A stretch of 16,455 nt of DNA from assembly GCA_965235125.1 (NCBI GenBank), contig CBDDXH010000020.1, positions 1 through 16,455 on the forward strand, written 5' to 3'. Below, piece by piece: positions 7,942 to 15,090 of the stretch. Every line of letters starts with the position of its first letter. Positions within the stretch are counted from its first letter, which is position 1. A model generated the notes under the pieces. That model ran no database searches, had not been told where the DNA came from, and saw nothing but the letters and a program-made list of their open reading frames with translations. This DNA is from Pelagilacustribacter hypolimneticus (GTDB lineage: Bacteria; Pseudomonadota; Alphaproteobacteria; Pelagibacterales; Pelagibacteraceae). A program made the position numbers and the translations under genes.

Positions 7942-9870
7942 CTATTGAAGTTCTTTTAAATTTTTAAAAAAATTTAAACTTTTGGGATTTGCTATTGCTT
8001 CTTTATTATTTAATTCTTCACCATTAATTACTTTTTTCACAGCAAGCTCAACTATTTTACCACTTTTAGTTCTAGGTATTTCCGGAACTTTAATGATGAT
8101 TGCTGGCACATGTCTAGGAGAACAATTTTTTCTAATTATAGTTTTAATTAATTTAATTTTTTTATTATTTAAAATTTTGTTTTTTTTAGTAGTTACAAAC
8201 AATATAATTCTTTCATCATCTTTATAATTTTGACCGACAACTAAACCTTCTGTAATAAAATCAATATTTTCTACTTGCTGATAAATTTCAGATGTTCCAA
8301 TTCTTACACCGCCAGGATTTAAAGTGGTATCAGATCGGCCTCTCATAATGAATCCGTTATTTGGGGTTTTTTCAACAAAATCGCCATGGTGCCAAATGTT
8401 TCTATATTTTGTAAAATAAGCTTGATGATATTTTTTACCATTAGCATCTCCCCAAAACTTTACTGGCATTGAAGGAAAGGGTTTTTTAACTACAAGTTCT
8501 CCTTTTTCATTATCTTTTGTGCTTTTTCCCTCATCATTAAAAACGTCTATATCAATAGCTAAACTTTGACCTTGAATTTCCCCTTTATAAACATTTGAAA
8601 ATAAATTTCCTAAAACTAAACAACCAACCATATCAGTACCACCTGCTATCGAAGCTAAATGTACATCTTGCTTAATATGATTATAAACATATTTAAAACT
8701 TTCTTCTGCCAAAGGAGATCCTGTGGAGGTAATTATTTTTACTGAATTTAAATCAAAATGCTTATTATTAAAATTTTCATTTTTTAAATGATCAATGTAT
8801 TTAGCACTTACACCAAAGAGATTAATTTTTTTATCCTGACAATATTTTAAAAGAACATCAATTTTTGGATATGTTGGCGATCCGTCATATAAAAATATTG
8901 ATGATCCTGTGGCAAGTCCACCAACTAGCCAGTTCCACATCATCCAACCGGTTGATGTAAAATAGAATAATTTGTCGTTATCTTTTATATCACAGTGCAA
9001 CATAAACTCCTTATTGTGCTCAATTAAAACATTACCAGTTCCATGCGTAATACATTTTGGTTTACCTGTGGTTCCACTTGAATAGAGAATATAAATTGGA
9101 TGATTAAACTCAAATCTTTCAAAAGTTTCATCTAAGTTCGAATTATTTAAAATTTTCTCTAAATTTATAAAATTTTTTATTTCTAATTTTTTTTTTTGTT
9201 TGTATGGAAAAATGATTACCTTTTGAATAGTAGGTATTTCTTTTAAAATACTATCAGCTTTTTCTAATATATTAATTTTTTTTCCATTATAAAAATAATA
9301 ATCGCTAGTAATTAATATCTTAGGTTTGATTTGTTTAAACCGATCTATAACACCCTTTGCACCAAAATCAGGAGAACAAGATGACCAAATAATTCCATTT
9401 TTTGCACAAGCTAAAAAGCATATAATCGTTTCAATTTTATTTGGAACGTATGCTGCAACACGATCTCCTTTTTTTATATTTAAAGATTTTAAGTAAAAGG
9501 AAAATTTACATACTTTTTCATATAGTTCTTTCCATGAAATATTTTCTTCAAATCCTATTTCAGATAAAAAGGTAATAGCAATATTATTGTTTTTTTTTTT
9601 AAGAATGTTTTCAGCATAATTTATTCGAGAATCTGGAAAAAAAATTGTCTTATTAAAAACTTTATCTTCTCTAATGATTTCTTTACCTTTTTGTCCTATT
9701 ATTTTTGAATAATCCCAAAATTTAGACCAAAAAATTTTAGGATTTGAAACACTCCACTTCCAAATTTTTCTAAAATCATTATCTTCCTTAAAATTAATAA
9801 ATTTTAAAAAACTTGATAAATTTGAGTTCTTAACTCTTTGTTTTGATGCTCTCCAAAGAGGCTTATTCAT
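7942..9870 (-). CDS. aacS: Acetoacetyl-CoA synthetase (acetoacetate-CoA ligase)
   Basis: 642 residues of the ANL adenylating superfamily, at the usual length for acetoacetyl-CoA synthetase. The phosphate-binding motif YSSGTTGKPK is at 263-272, followed by TSTGWMMWNWLVGGL near 305-319. IAGGTDMVGCLVLGN (408-422) is the AacS-type counterpart of the adenine-binding block. HHGDFVE with D497 and R512 in MRGRSDTTLNPGGVRIG form the ribose contact and hinge, and the catalytic lysine is K605 in PRTKSGK. The N-terminal PLWRAS and WKWSVSNPKIFWSKFWDYSKI match the N-terminal block of the acetyl/acetoacetyl-CoA synthetases. It activates acetoacetate with ATP and CoA; the neighbouring thiolase can then cleave the product. 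It begins 3 nt after the stop of the phosphomutase gene, so the two share a transcript. Two runs of eleven A (coding strand) occur in the gene. Confidence 0.93.
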   Translation of the reverse strand: MNKPLWRASKQRVKNSNLSSFLKFINFKEDNDFRKIWKWSVSNPKIFWSKFWDYSKIIGQKGKEIIREDKVFNKTIFFPDSRINYAENILKKKNNNIAITFLSEIGFEENISWKELYEKVCKFSFYLKSLNIKKGDRVAAYVPNKIETIICFLACAKNGIIWSSCSPDFGAKGVIDRFKQIKPKILITSDYYFYNGKKINILEKADSILKEIPTIQKVIIFPYKQKKKLEIKNFINLEKILNNSNLDETFERFEFNHPIYILYSSGTTGKPKCITHGTGNVLIEHNKEFMLHCDIKDNDKLFYFTSTGWMMWNWLVGGLATGSSIFLYDGSPTYPKIDVLLKYCQDKKINLFGVSAKYIDHLKNENFNNKHFDLNSVKIITSTGSPLAEESFKYVYNHIKQDVHLASIAGGTDMVGCLVLGNLFSNVYKGEIQGQSLAIDIDVFNDEGKSTKDNEKGELVVKKPFPSMPVKFWGDANGKKYHQAYFTKYRNIWHHGDFVEKTPNNGFIMRGRSDTTLNPGGVRIGTSEIYQQVENIDFITEGLVVGQNYKDDERIILFVTTKKNKILNNKKIKLIKTIIRKNCSPRHVPAIIIKVPEIPRTKSGKIVELAVKKVINGEELNNKEAIANPKSLNFFKNLKELQ

Positions 9871-9873
9871 AAA

Positions 9874-11316
9874 TTAAATTTTTTGATCGTATTCTCCAAT
9901 TTTGCCAGTTTTTTGCAATAAATTATCAATAAAATCAAAGATTTTCTTCTTTCTTTCGTTTGACGTAGGGCTTTCAGTTACAATCACTAAAGATGGCTTA
10001 TTTGATGAAGCTCTAATCAAACCCCAAGAACCGTCTTCAAAAGAAAATCTGACTCCATTAATAGTTAATATTTCTTTTATTATTTGATTATCTATTTTAG
10101 TTTTATTTTCTTTGATTTTATAAATCTGTTTTATTAGTTCTTCAACGATTTGATATTTATCTTCATCTTTACAAAAAGGAGCCATCGTAGGAGTTTGATA
10201 TGTATTAGGCAGTTCGTTAAATAGTTCATTCATCATTTTATTTTGATTATCCAATAAATGACAAACTTGAATTGCTGAATTAATTCCATCATCATAACCA
10301 TAGCCTAGTGGATGATTAAAGAAAAAATGACCACTTTTTTCAAATCCTGCTAATGCTTTTTCAGCATGAACTTTTCTCTTAATGTGAGAATGTCCTGTCT
10401 TCCAATAGATTGTTTGACAGTTATTCTCAAAAAGTTTTTTATCAGTTGCATAAAGACTAGTAGATTTAACATCGACAATAAATTTAGAGTTTTGATATTT
10501 AGAAGATAAGTTTCTTGCAATAAGCAACCCTATTTTATCTGAAAAAATTTCATTACCATTATTATCAATTACACCAACTCGATCACCATCTCCGTCAAAA
10601 CCAAAACCAATATCTGCTTTATGTTCTTTAACAGTTTTGCTAATTTCATGAAGCATTTTTAAATCTTCTGGATTTGGATTATATTTTGGAAAAGTATAAT
10701 CTAAGTTACAATCTAATTCTATAACTTCACAACCAATTCCTCTTAGAATTTCTGGTGCAAATACTCCAGCTGTCCCATTTCCACAAGCAACAACAGCTTT
10801 AATTTTTTTTTTGATTTTATTTTTTGAAATTAAATCTTGAATATAAATTTTTTTAAAGTTTATAATTTTTTTTTCATTTCCTTTACCAGATATAAATTTT
10901 TTATTTAAAGTTATATCTTTTAACTCATTCATTTCTTCAGGTGCATGAGTTAATCCTTTTTTGATGCCCATTTTTACGCCCGTCCAACCATTTTCATTGT
11001 GGCTTGCTGTGACCATTGCAATTGCATCGGCGTTTAAATTAAATTGGGCAAAATAAACTGTAGGTGAAAGCGCTAAATCTATATCTTCAATATAACAACC
11101 TGTTGAAATTAATCCTTTTTTTAATGCTGATTTTATTTCTTCACTGTACGATCTGTAATCATGACCTACTATTACTCTTGGATTCGTTTTTTCGGTATGA
11201 TTGATTATTTGTGTTCCTAAGCCCTTTCCTAAGTTTTCAATTCCTGCCTGATCTATATCTTTTCTATAAATCCATCTCGCATCGTATTCTCTAAAACCAT
11301 TTGGATTTATCAGCAT
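9874..11316 (-). CDS. Phosphomannomutase/phosphoglucomutase (alpha-D-phosphohexomutase)
   Basis: 480 residues with all four loops of the alpha-D-phosphohexomutase family. The phosphoserine loop is TASHNENGW with S105; the magnesium loop is GFDGDGDRVGV with D241, D243 and D245; the sugar-recognition loop is GFEKSGHFFF at 324-333; and the phosphate-binding loop is RASSNKPSLV at 435-444. The N-terminal FREYDARW is typical of the AlgC/ManB PMM/PGM type, which interconverts hexose 1- and 6-phosphates for nucleotide-sugar and envelope polysaccharide synthesis in the cytosol. The sugar loop has GFEKSGH where GGE or GEM-SGH is more common; whether this matters is unknown. Mannose versus glucose preference cannot be decided by eye. 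The start ATG (complement 11314-11316) gives the usual N-terminus and faces nrdA across a 167-nt divergent gap. It is the first gene of a two-gene unit with aacS. Confidence 0.92.
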   Translation of the reverse strand: MLINPNGFREYDARWIYRKDIDQAGIENLGKGLGTQIINHTEKTNPRVIVGHDYRSYSEEIKSALKKGLISTGCYIEDIDLALSPTVYFAQFNLNADAIAMVTASHNENGWTGVKMGIKKGLTHAPEEMNELKDITLNKKFISGKGNEKKIINFKKIYIQDLISKNKIKKKIKAVVACGNGTAGVFAPEILRGIGCEVIELDCNLDYTFPKYNPNPEDLKMLHEISKTVKEHKADIGFGFDGDGDRVGVIDNNGNEIFSDKIGLLIARNLSSKYQNSKFIVDVKSTSLYATDKKLFENNCQTIYWKTGHSHIKRKVHAEKALAGFEKSGHFFFNHPLGYGYDDGINSAIQVCHLLDNQNKMMNELFNELPNTYQTPTMAPFCKDEDKYQIVEELIKQIYKIKENKTKIDNQIIKEILTINGVRFSFEDGSWGLIRASSNKPSLVIVTESPTSNERKKKIFDFIDNLLQKTGKIGEYDQKI

Positions 11317-11372
11317 AAGGGTTGTTTTTTAACTATTGTTTATCAACAAAACTTTCCACTTGAAAAAATATA

Positions 11373-11403
11373 ATAATGTTCATATAATGTTCTATTGATG
11401 TTG
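11373..11403. repeat. Three short direct repeats at 11-bp spacing upstream of nrdA
   Basis: ATAATGTTC occurs at 11373-11381 and again at 11384-11392, and a degenerate copy TTGATGTTG at 11395-11403. The starts are exactly 11 bp apart, about one helical turn, so all copies would face the same side of the DNA. They sit in the divergent gap between the phosphomutase gene and nrdA, just upstream of a TATAAT. A regulator binding site is possible. No known consensus was recognised. Confidence 0.5.
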
Positions 11404-11415
11404 CTTTAACACTAG

Positions 11416-11421
11416 TATAAT
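11416..11421 (+). promoter_or_regulatory. Putative -10 box of the nrdAB promoter
   Basis: A perfect TATAAT 62 nt before the nrdA ATG, implying a leader of about 55 nt. The best upstream partner is TTGATG at 11395-11400 with a short 15-nt spacer, or TATTGA at 11393-11398 with 17. Two other TATAAT matches (11369-11374 and 11383-11388) fall inside the repeat region, so the choice is tentative. Confidence 0.45.
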
Positions 11422-11435
11422 TAATTTAAGTGAAC

Positions 11436-11450
11436 ACAACATGTAGTTGT
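11436..11450. promoter_or_regulatory. Inverted repeat ACAAC-N5-GTTGT in the nrdA leader
   Basis: ACAAC and GTTGT flank ATGTA, giving a small dyad 33 nt before the nrdA ATG. It vaguely recalls an NrdR box (ACAC-rich half-sites around an AT core), but it has 15 rather than 16 positions, and no second box stands at the usual ~31-bp spacing. The nearest candidate, ACACTAGTATAATT at 11409, is poor. It could be an operator or simply chance. Confidence 0.3.
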
Positions 11451-11483
11451 TTTTTAATAAAAACATCACAAATATAGTATTTT

Positions 11484-13433
11484 ATGAATAAAAACGTATC
11501 TTTGGCAATAGAAAAAGCTGTGAGTTCAATTAGCTCAAATAATCTTAATGAATTTAAAGAAAATAGCCCAAAAAAACCAGATCTTTTTTCATTAACTGGA
11601 GAAACAGAGCTATTTCAGAACGAAAAAGGGATCATAATTAAGATTGATAGATCTAAAGATTCAAAACTAACTGATTTTGGCAGAGCAACACTAGATGATA
11701 GATATTTAGGTCTAAACGAATCTTACCAAGATTTATTTGCAAGAGTTGCAAGCACTTATGCGGACAATAACTTGCACGCACAAAGAATTTATAACTACAT
11801 TAGTAATTTATGGTTCATGCCAGCTACACCTATTTTGTCAAATGGTGGAACAAAAAGAGGATTACCAATTTCGTGTTTTTTAAATGAAGCAGGAGATAGC
11901 CTAGAAGGTATTTTAGATTTATGGAGCGAAAACGTTTGGCTTGCTTCAAAAGGTGGTGGTATCGGAAGTTATTGGGGAAACTTAAGATCTATTGGAGAGA
12001 AGATAGGTTCAGTTGGAAAAACTTCTGGAATTATTCCTTTTATAAAAGTTATGGATTCTTTAACACTTGCTATTAGCCAAGGTTCATTACGACGAGGGTC
12101 AGCAGCATGTTATCTTCCAATCGACCATCCTGAAATTGAAGAGTTTATAGAAATGAGAAGACCTACTGGTGGAGATGTAAATAGAAGATCATTAAATTTA
12201 CACCACGGCGTTTTAGTTTCAGATGAATTCATGAGAGCCGTTGAAACAGATGGTCAATGGGCTTTAAGAAGTCCAAAAGATGGTGCAATCCAATCTACTT
12301 TATCAGCACGTAATTTATGGATTAGACTTTTAACTGCGAGAGTAGAAACTGGGGAACCTTACATAATATTTATTGATACTGTTAATAGACAAATTCCTCA
12401 ACATCATAAATTAGCAGGACTAACTGTTAAGACCTCCAATCTATGTAGTGAAATAACTTTACCAACCGGAGTAGATAATCATGGAAATGATAGGACTGCT
12501 GTATGTTGTTTATCGTCATTAAATTTAGAAACGCACGATGAGTGGAAAGACAATGAAACCTTCATAGAAGATGTGATGAGATTTTTAGACAATATTATGA
12601 CTGATTTTATTAATAATGCGCCACAGAGTTTCAAAGATGCAAAATATTCTGCTATGAGAGAAAGAAGTGTTGGTCTTGGTGTAATGGGTTTACATTCTTA
12701 TTTCCAACAAAAAGGAATTCCATTTGGTTCAGTAATGAGCAAAGTATGGAATAAAAAAATATTTAAACACATTCAAGAAAAAGTTGATGCAGCTTCAGTT
12801 GTTTTAGCGGAAGAAAGAGGAGCCTGCCCTGATGCTGAAGAGTATGGAATTAAAGAAAGATTTTCAAACAAAACTGCTATAGCTCCAACAGCTTCTATTT
12901 CTATTATTTGTGGCGGATCTTCCCCTGGAATTGAACCTATTGCAGCTAATAGCTACACACATAAAACTTTGTCTGGTTCTTACAATGTAAGAAATAAATA
13001 TCTAGCTAAAATTTTAGAAAAACATCAAAAAAATGATGATGAAACCTGGTCAACCATCACAACAAACCAAGGATCTGTTTCGCATTTAGATTTCTTAACC
13101 GCAGAGGAAAAAGACATATTTAAAACTGCTTTCGAAATAGACCAAAGATGGATTATCGAACTTGGAGCTGATCGAACGCCATATATCTCACAAGCTCAAT
13201 CCATAAATGTATTCATTCCTGCTGATATTCACAAAAAAGAACTTCATGATATTCATTTCCAATCATGGAAAAAAGGTTTGAAGAGTCTTTACTATTGCAG
13301 ATCAAAATCTATTCAACGTGCAGAAAACATCAACACCGGTTCATCAACAGATGTGACGAAAAGTGTTTATGATAGAAATAAAGAATCTACTAAAGAAGCA
13401 AGCAACTATGAGGAATGTTTATCATGTCAGTAG
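11484..13433 (+). CDS. nrdA: Ribonucleoside-diphosphate reductase, alpha (catalytic) subunit
   Basis: 649 residues, large subunit of class I ribonucleotide reductase, which reduces ribonucleoside diphosphates to deoxyribonucleotides. The thiyl-radical site is N319-L-C321-S-E323, matching the N-x-C-x-E triad of the family. The redox pair is C131 (PISCFL) and C341 (AVCCLSS). The radical-transfer tyrosines are Y603-Y604 in LKSLYYCRS, and the C-terminal shuttle cysteines are C645 and C648 in ECLSCQ. The sequence enters the fold directly after about 50 residues, with no ATP-cone, so dATP overall-activity inhibition of the usual kind is not expected. This shorter form is common in alphaproteobacteria. 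The start ATG gives the normal N-terminus but lacks a ribosome site. The end overlaps nrdB by 10 nt (13424-13433). Confidence 0.95.
   Translation: MNKNVSLAIEKAVSSISSNNLNEFKENSPKKPDLFSLTGETELFQNEKGIIIKIDRSKDSKLTDFGRATLDDRYLGLNESYQDLFARVASTYADNNLHAQRIYNYISNLWFMPATPILSNGGTKRGLPISCFLNEAGDSLEGILDLWSENVWLASKGGGIGSYWGNLRSIGEKIGSVGKTSGIIPFIKVMDSLTLAISQGSLRRGSAACYLPIDHPEIEEFIEMRRPTGGDVNRRSLNLHHGVLVSDEFMRAVETDGQWALRSPKDGAIQSTLSARNLWIRLLTARVETGEPYIIFIDTVNRQIPQHHKLAGLTVKTSNLCSEITLPTGVDNHGNDRTAVCCLSSLNLETHDEWKDNETFIEDVMRFLDNIMTDFINNAPQSFKDAKYSAMRERSVGLGVMGLHSYFQQKGIPFGSVMSKVWNKKIFKHIQEKVDAASVVLAEERGACPDAEEYGIKERFSNKTAIAPTASISIICGGSSPGIEPIAANSYTHKTLSGSYNVRNKYLAKILEKHQKNDDETWSTITTNQGSVSHLDFLTAEEKDIFKTAFEIDQRWIIELGADRTPYISQAQSINVFIPADIHKKELHDIHFQSWKKGLKSLYYCRSKSIQRAENINTGSSTDVTKSVYDRNKESTKEASNYEECLSCQ
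13410..13414 (+). promoter_or_regulatory. Ribosome-binding site that decides the nrdB start
   Basis: GAGGA at 13410-13414 is directly against an upstream ATG at 13415 but 9 nt from the ATG at 13424. The second spacing is workable and the first is not, so nrdB is taken to begin at 13424, inside the last codons of nrdA. Confidence 0.6.
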
Positions 13434-14419
13434 CAATTAAAAAAGAACCGATAAAAGAAAATGGTTTGCTTGTAGCAAATCCAGTTTATAAACCTTTCAG
13501 ATATCCATGGTGCTATGATGCCTGGTTAACTCAACAAAGAATTCATTGGTTGCCAGAAGAAGTTCCACTAGGAGACGATGTTAGAGATTGGCAAAAAAAT
13601 TTATCAGCGCAAGAAAAAAATCTTTTAACTCACATTTTTAGATTTTTTACACAAGCTGATGTTGAGGTGAGCAATTGTTACATACGTCACTACATGAACG
13701 TATTTAAACCAACAGAAGTTTTAATGATGATGACCTCTTTTGCCTCAATGGAAACAGTTCACATTGCTGCTTACTCTCACCTACTAGATACCATTGGTAT
13801 GCCCGAGACAGAATATTCAGCTTTCATGAAATATAAAGAAATGAAAGACAAATATGATTACATGCAAGGTTTCGATGTTAAATCAAATCATGATATTGCA
13901 AAAACAATAGCTGTATTTTCTGCTTTTACAGAAGGTCTTCAACTTTTTGCAAGTTTTGCAATTTTATTAAATTTTCCAAGACAAAATAAAATGAAAGGCA
14001 TGGGCCAGATCGTTACATGGTCTGTTAGAGATGAAACTTTACATTGCAATTCTATGATTAGACTTTACAGAGAATTTATTAAAGAAAATCCTCAAATATG
14101 GACAGAACAATTAAAAAAAGAAATTTATGAAGCCTGCAGAATAATAGTTACGCACGAAGATGCTTTTATTGATTTAGCTTTTCAAATGGGGCCTTTAAAT
14201 GGAATGACTGCTAATGATGTTAAAGGCTACATAAGATACATAGCAAATAGAAGATTAGAACAATTAGATCTTCAACCAATTTACGATATTAAAAAGAATC
14301 CTTTAACTTGGTTAGACACAATGTTAAATGCCGTAGAACACATGAATTTTTTTGAAGGAAGAGCTACAGAATATTCAAAAGCTTCTACAAAAGGAACTTG
14401 GACTGAAGCTTTCTCCTAA
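13424..14419 (+). CDS. nrdB: Ribonucleoside-diphosphate reductase, beta (radical-generating) subunit
   Basis: 331 residues from ATG 13424 (334 from the alternative ATG 13415). Builds the dimetal-tyrosyl radical cofactor that starts catalysis in NrdA. All six metal ligands are present with the same spacings as in the E. coli protein: D79, E110 and H113 (METVH), E170 (TEGLQLF), E204 and H207 (RDETLH). The radical tyrosine is Y117, seven residues after E110. This makes it an ordinary tyrosyl-radical class I subunit rather than the tyrosine-less (Ic) or metal-free (Ie) kinds; iron versus manganese cannot be told from sequence. The C-terminal tail after the last helix (about 308-331) would dock on NrdA. 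The gene overlaps nrdA and is followed after 3 nt by a methyltransferase gene. Confidence 0.95.
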   Translation: MSVAIKKEPIKENGLLVANPVYKPFRYPWCYDAWLTQQRIHWLPEEVPLGDDVRDWQKNLSAQEKNLLTHIFRFFTQADVEVSNCYIRHYMNVFKPTEVLMMMTSFASMETVHIAAYSHLLDTIGMPETEYSAFMKYKEMKDKYDYMQGFDVKSNHDIAKTIAVFSAFTEGLQLFASFAILLNFPRQNKMKGMGQIVTWSVRDETLHCNSMIRLYREFIKENPQIWTEQLKKEIYEACRIIVTHEDAFIDLAFQMGPLNGMTANDVKGYIRYIANRRLEQLDLQPIYDIKKNPLTWLDTMLNAVEHMNFFEGRATEYSKASTKGTWTEAFS

Positions 14420-14422
14420 GTT

Positions 14423-15070
14423 TTGAATTTTAAATTTAAAAAGTATTGGCGCAAAACTGGTTTAAACGAAGAGTGGGGAAATGTTCTTCTTAAGTTAATT
14501 TTAGAAAAAAAACCAAAGCATTTTTTAGAAATCGGAGTTTTTTGCGGGGTTACTGCTCGAAATATTTGTGAACTATTAAATAATATTCATCACGGAGATT
14601 TTTCATATTTGGGTTTTGATTTATTTGGTGAAAAACTCAATCAAGAATTTAATGAGGTTGAGCCTGAATATATAAAAAGCCAAAAATTTTCTAATCCCTT
14701 AAAGCATTTATATTATAATATAATTTTGAAAGAAAATTTAAATTCAAAAGAAAGTGTTGAAAAATTTTTAAATAAATTTAAAAGAAATATCAGATTAGTC
14801 AAAGGCGATACTAATAAAACTCTTAAACAAAACAATTTAACTAATATAGACTTTGCTTTTATAGATGGCGGTCATAGTTACGAGACAACCTATAATGATT
14901 TGAGCGAATTATATTCTGCTATGAAAAATAAAAATAAAACTATAGTTTGCGATGATTATATGGATGCCAGTTATATCACCGAAGTTAAAAAAGCAGTTGA
15001 TGATTTTGTAAAAAAAAATACTTTAAATAAACAAGTAATAAAAGGTAAGTTTGTTTTAATCACCACTTAA
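14423..15070 (+). CDS. Class I SAM-dependent methyltransferase, Methyltransf_24-like
   Basis: 215 residues with a Rossmann methyltransferase layout. The glycine-rich SAM loop is FLEIGVFCGVTARNI near 34-48, an acidic residue ends the second strand in YLGFDLFG near 62-69, and FAFIDGGHSYETTYNDL near 149-165 and IVCDDYMD near 176-183 are typical of the Methyltransf_24 family, often O-methyltransferases. The substrate is unknown. Translation must start at TTG 14423, because no ATG exists in this frame before the middle of the protein and the upstream codons are GTT and then the nrdB stop. The gene is therefore in the same frame as nrdB, 3 nt after its TAA, and probably cotranslated with it. A role in nucleotide metabolism is not implied. 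The product is lysine- and asparagine-rich, fitting the local AT bias. Confidence 0.75.
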   Translation: MNFKFKKYWRKTGLNEEWGNVLLKLILEKKPKHFLEIGVFCGVTARNICELLNNIHHGDFSYLGFDLFGEKLNQEFNEVEPEYIKSQKFSNPLKHLYYNIILKENLNSKESVEKFLNKFKRNIRLVKGDTNKTLKQNNLTNIDFAFIDGGHSYETTYNDLSELYSAMKNKNKTIVCDDYMDASYITEVKKAVDDFVKKNTLNKQVIKGKFVLITT

Positions 15071-15090
15071 AAAAGAAAATACATTAATAA

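Noticed and set aside
11340..11348. DnaA-box-like TTATCAACA upstream of pgm/nrdA
   Set aside because: One mismatch to the TTATCCACA consensus and only a single site; expected by chance in AT-rich DNA.
11406..11424. Pair of TTAA elements resembling a CtrA site
   Set aside because: The gap between them is 11 nt rather than the 7 of the CtrA consensus.
13424..14419. NrdB as an unusual class Ic or Ie variant
   Set aside because: All six metal ligands and the radical tyrosine (Y117) are present at standard spacings.
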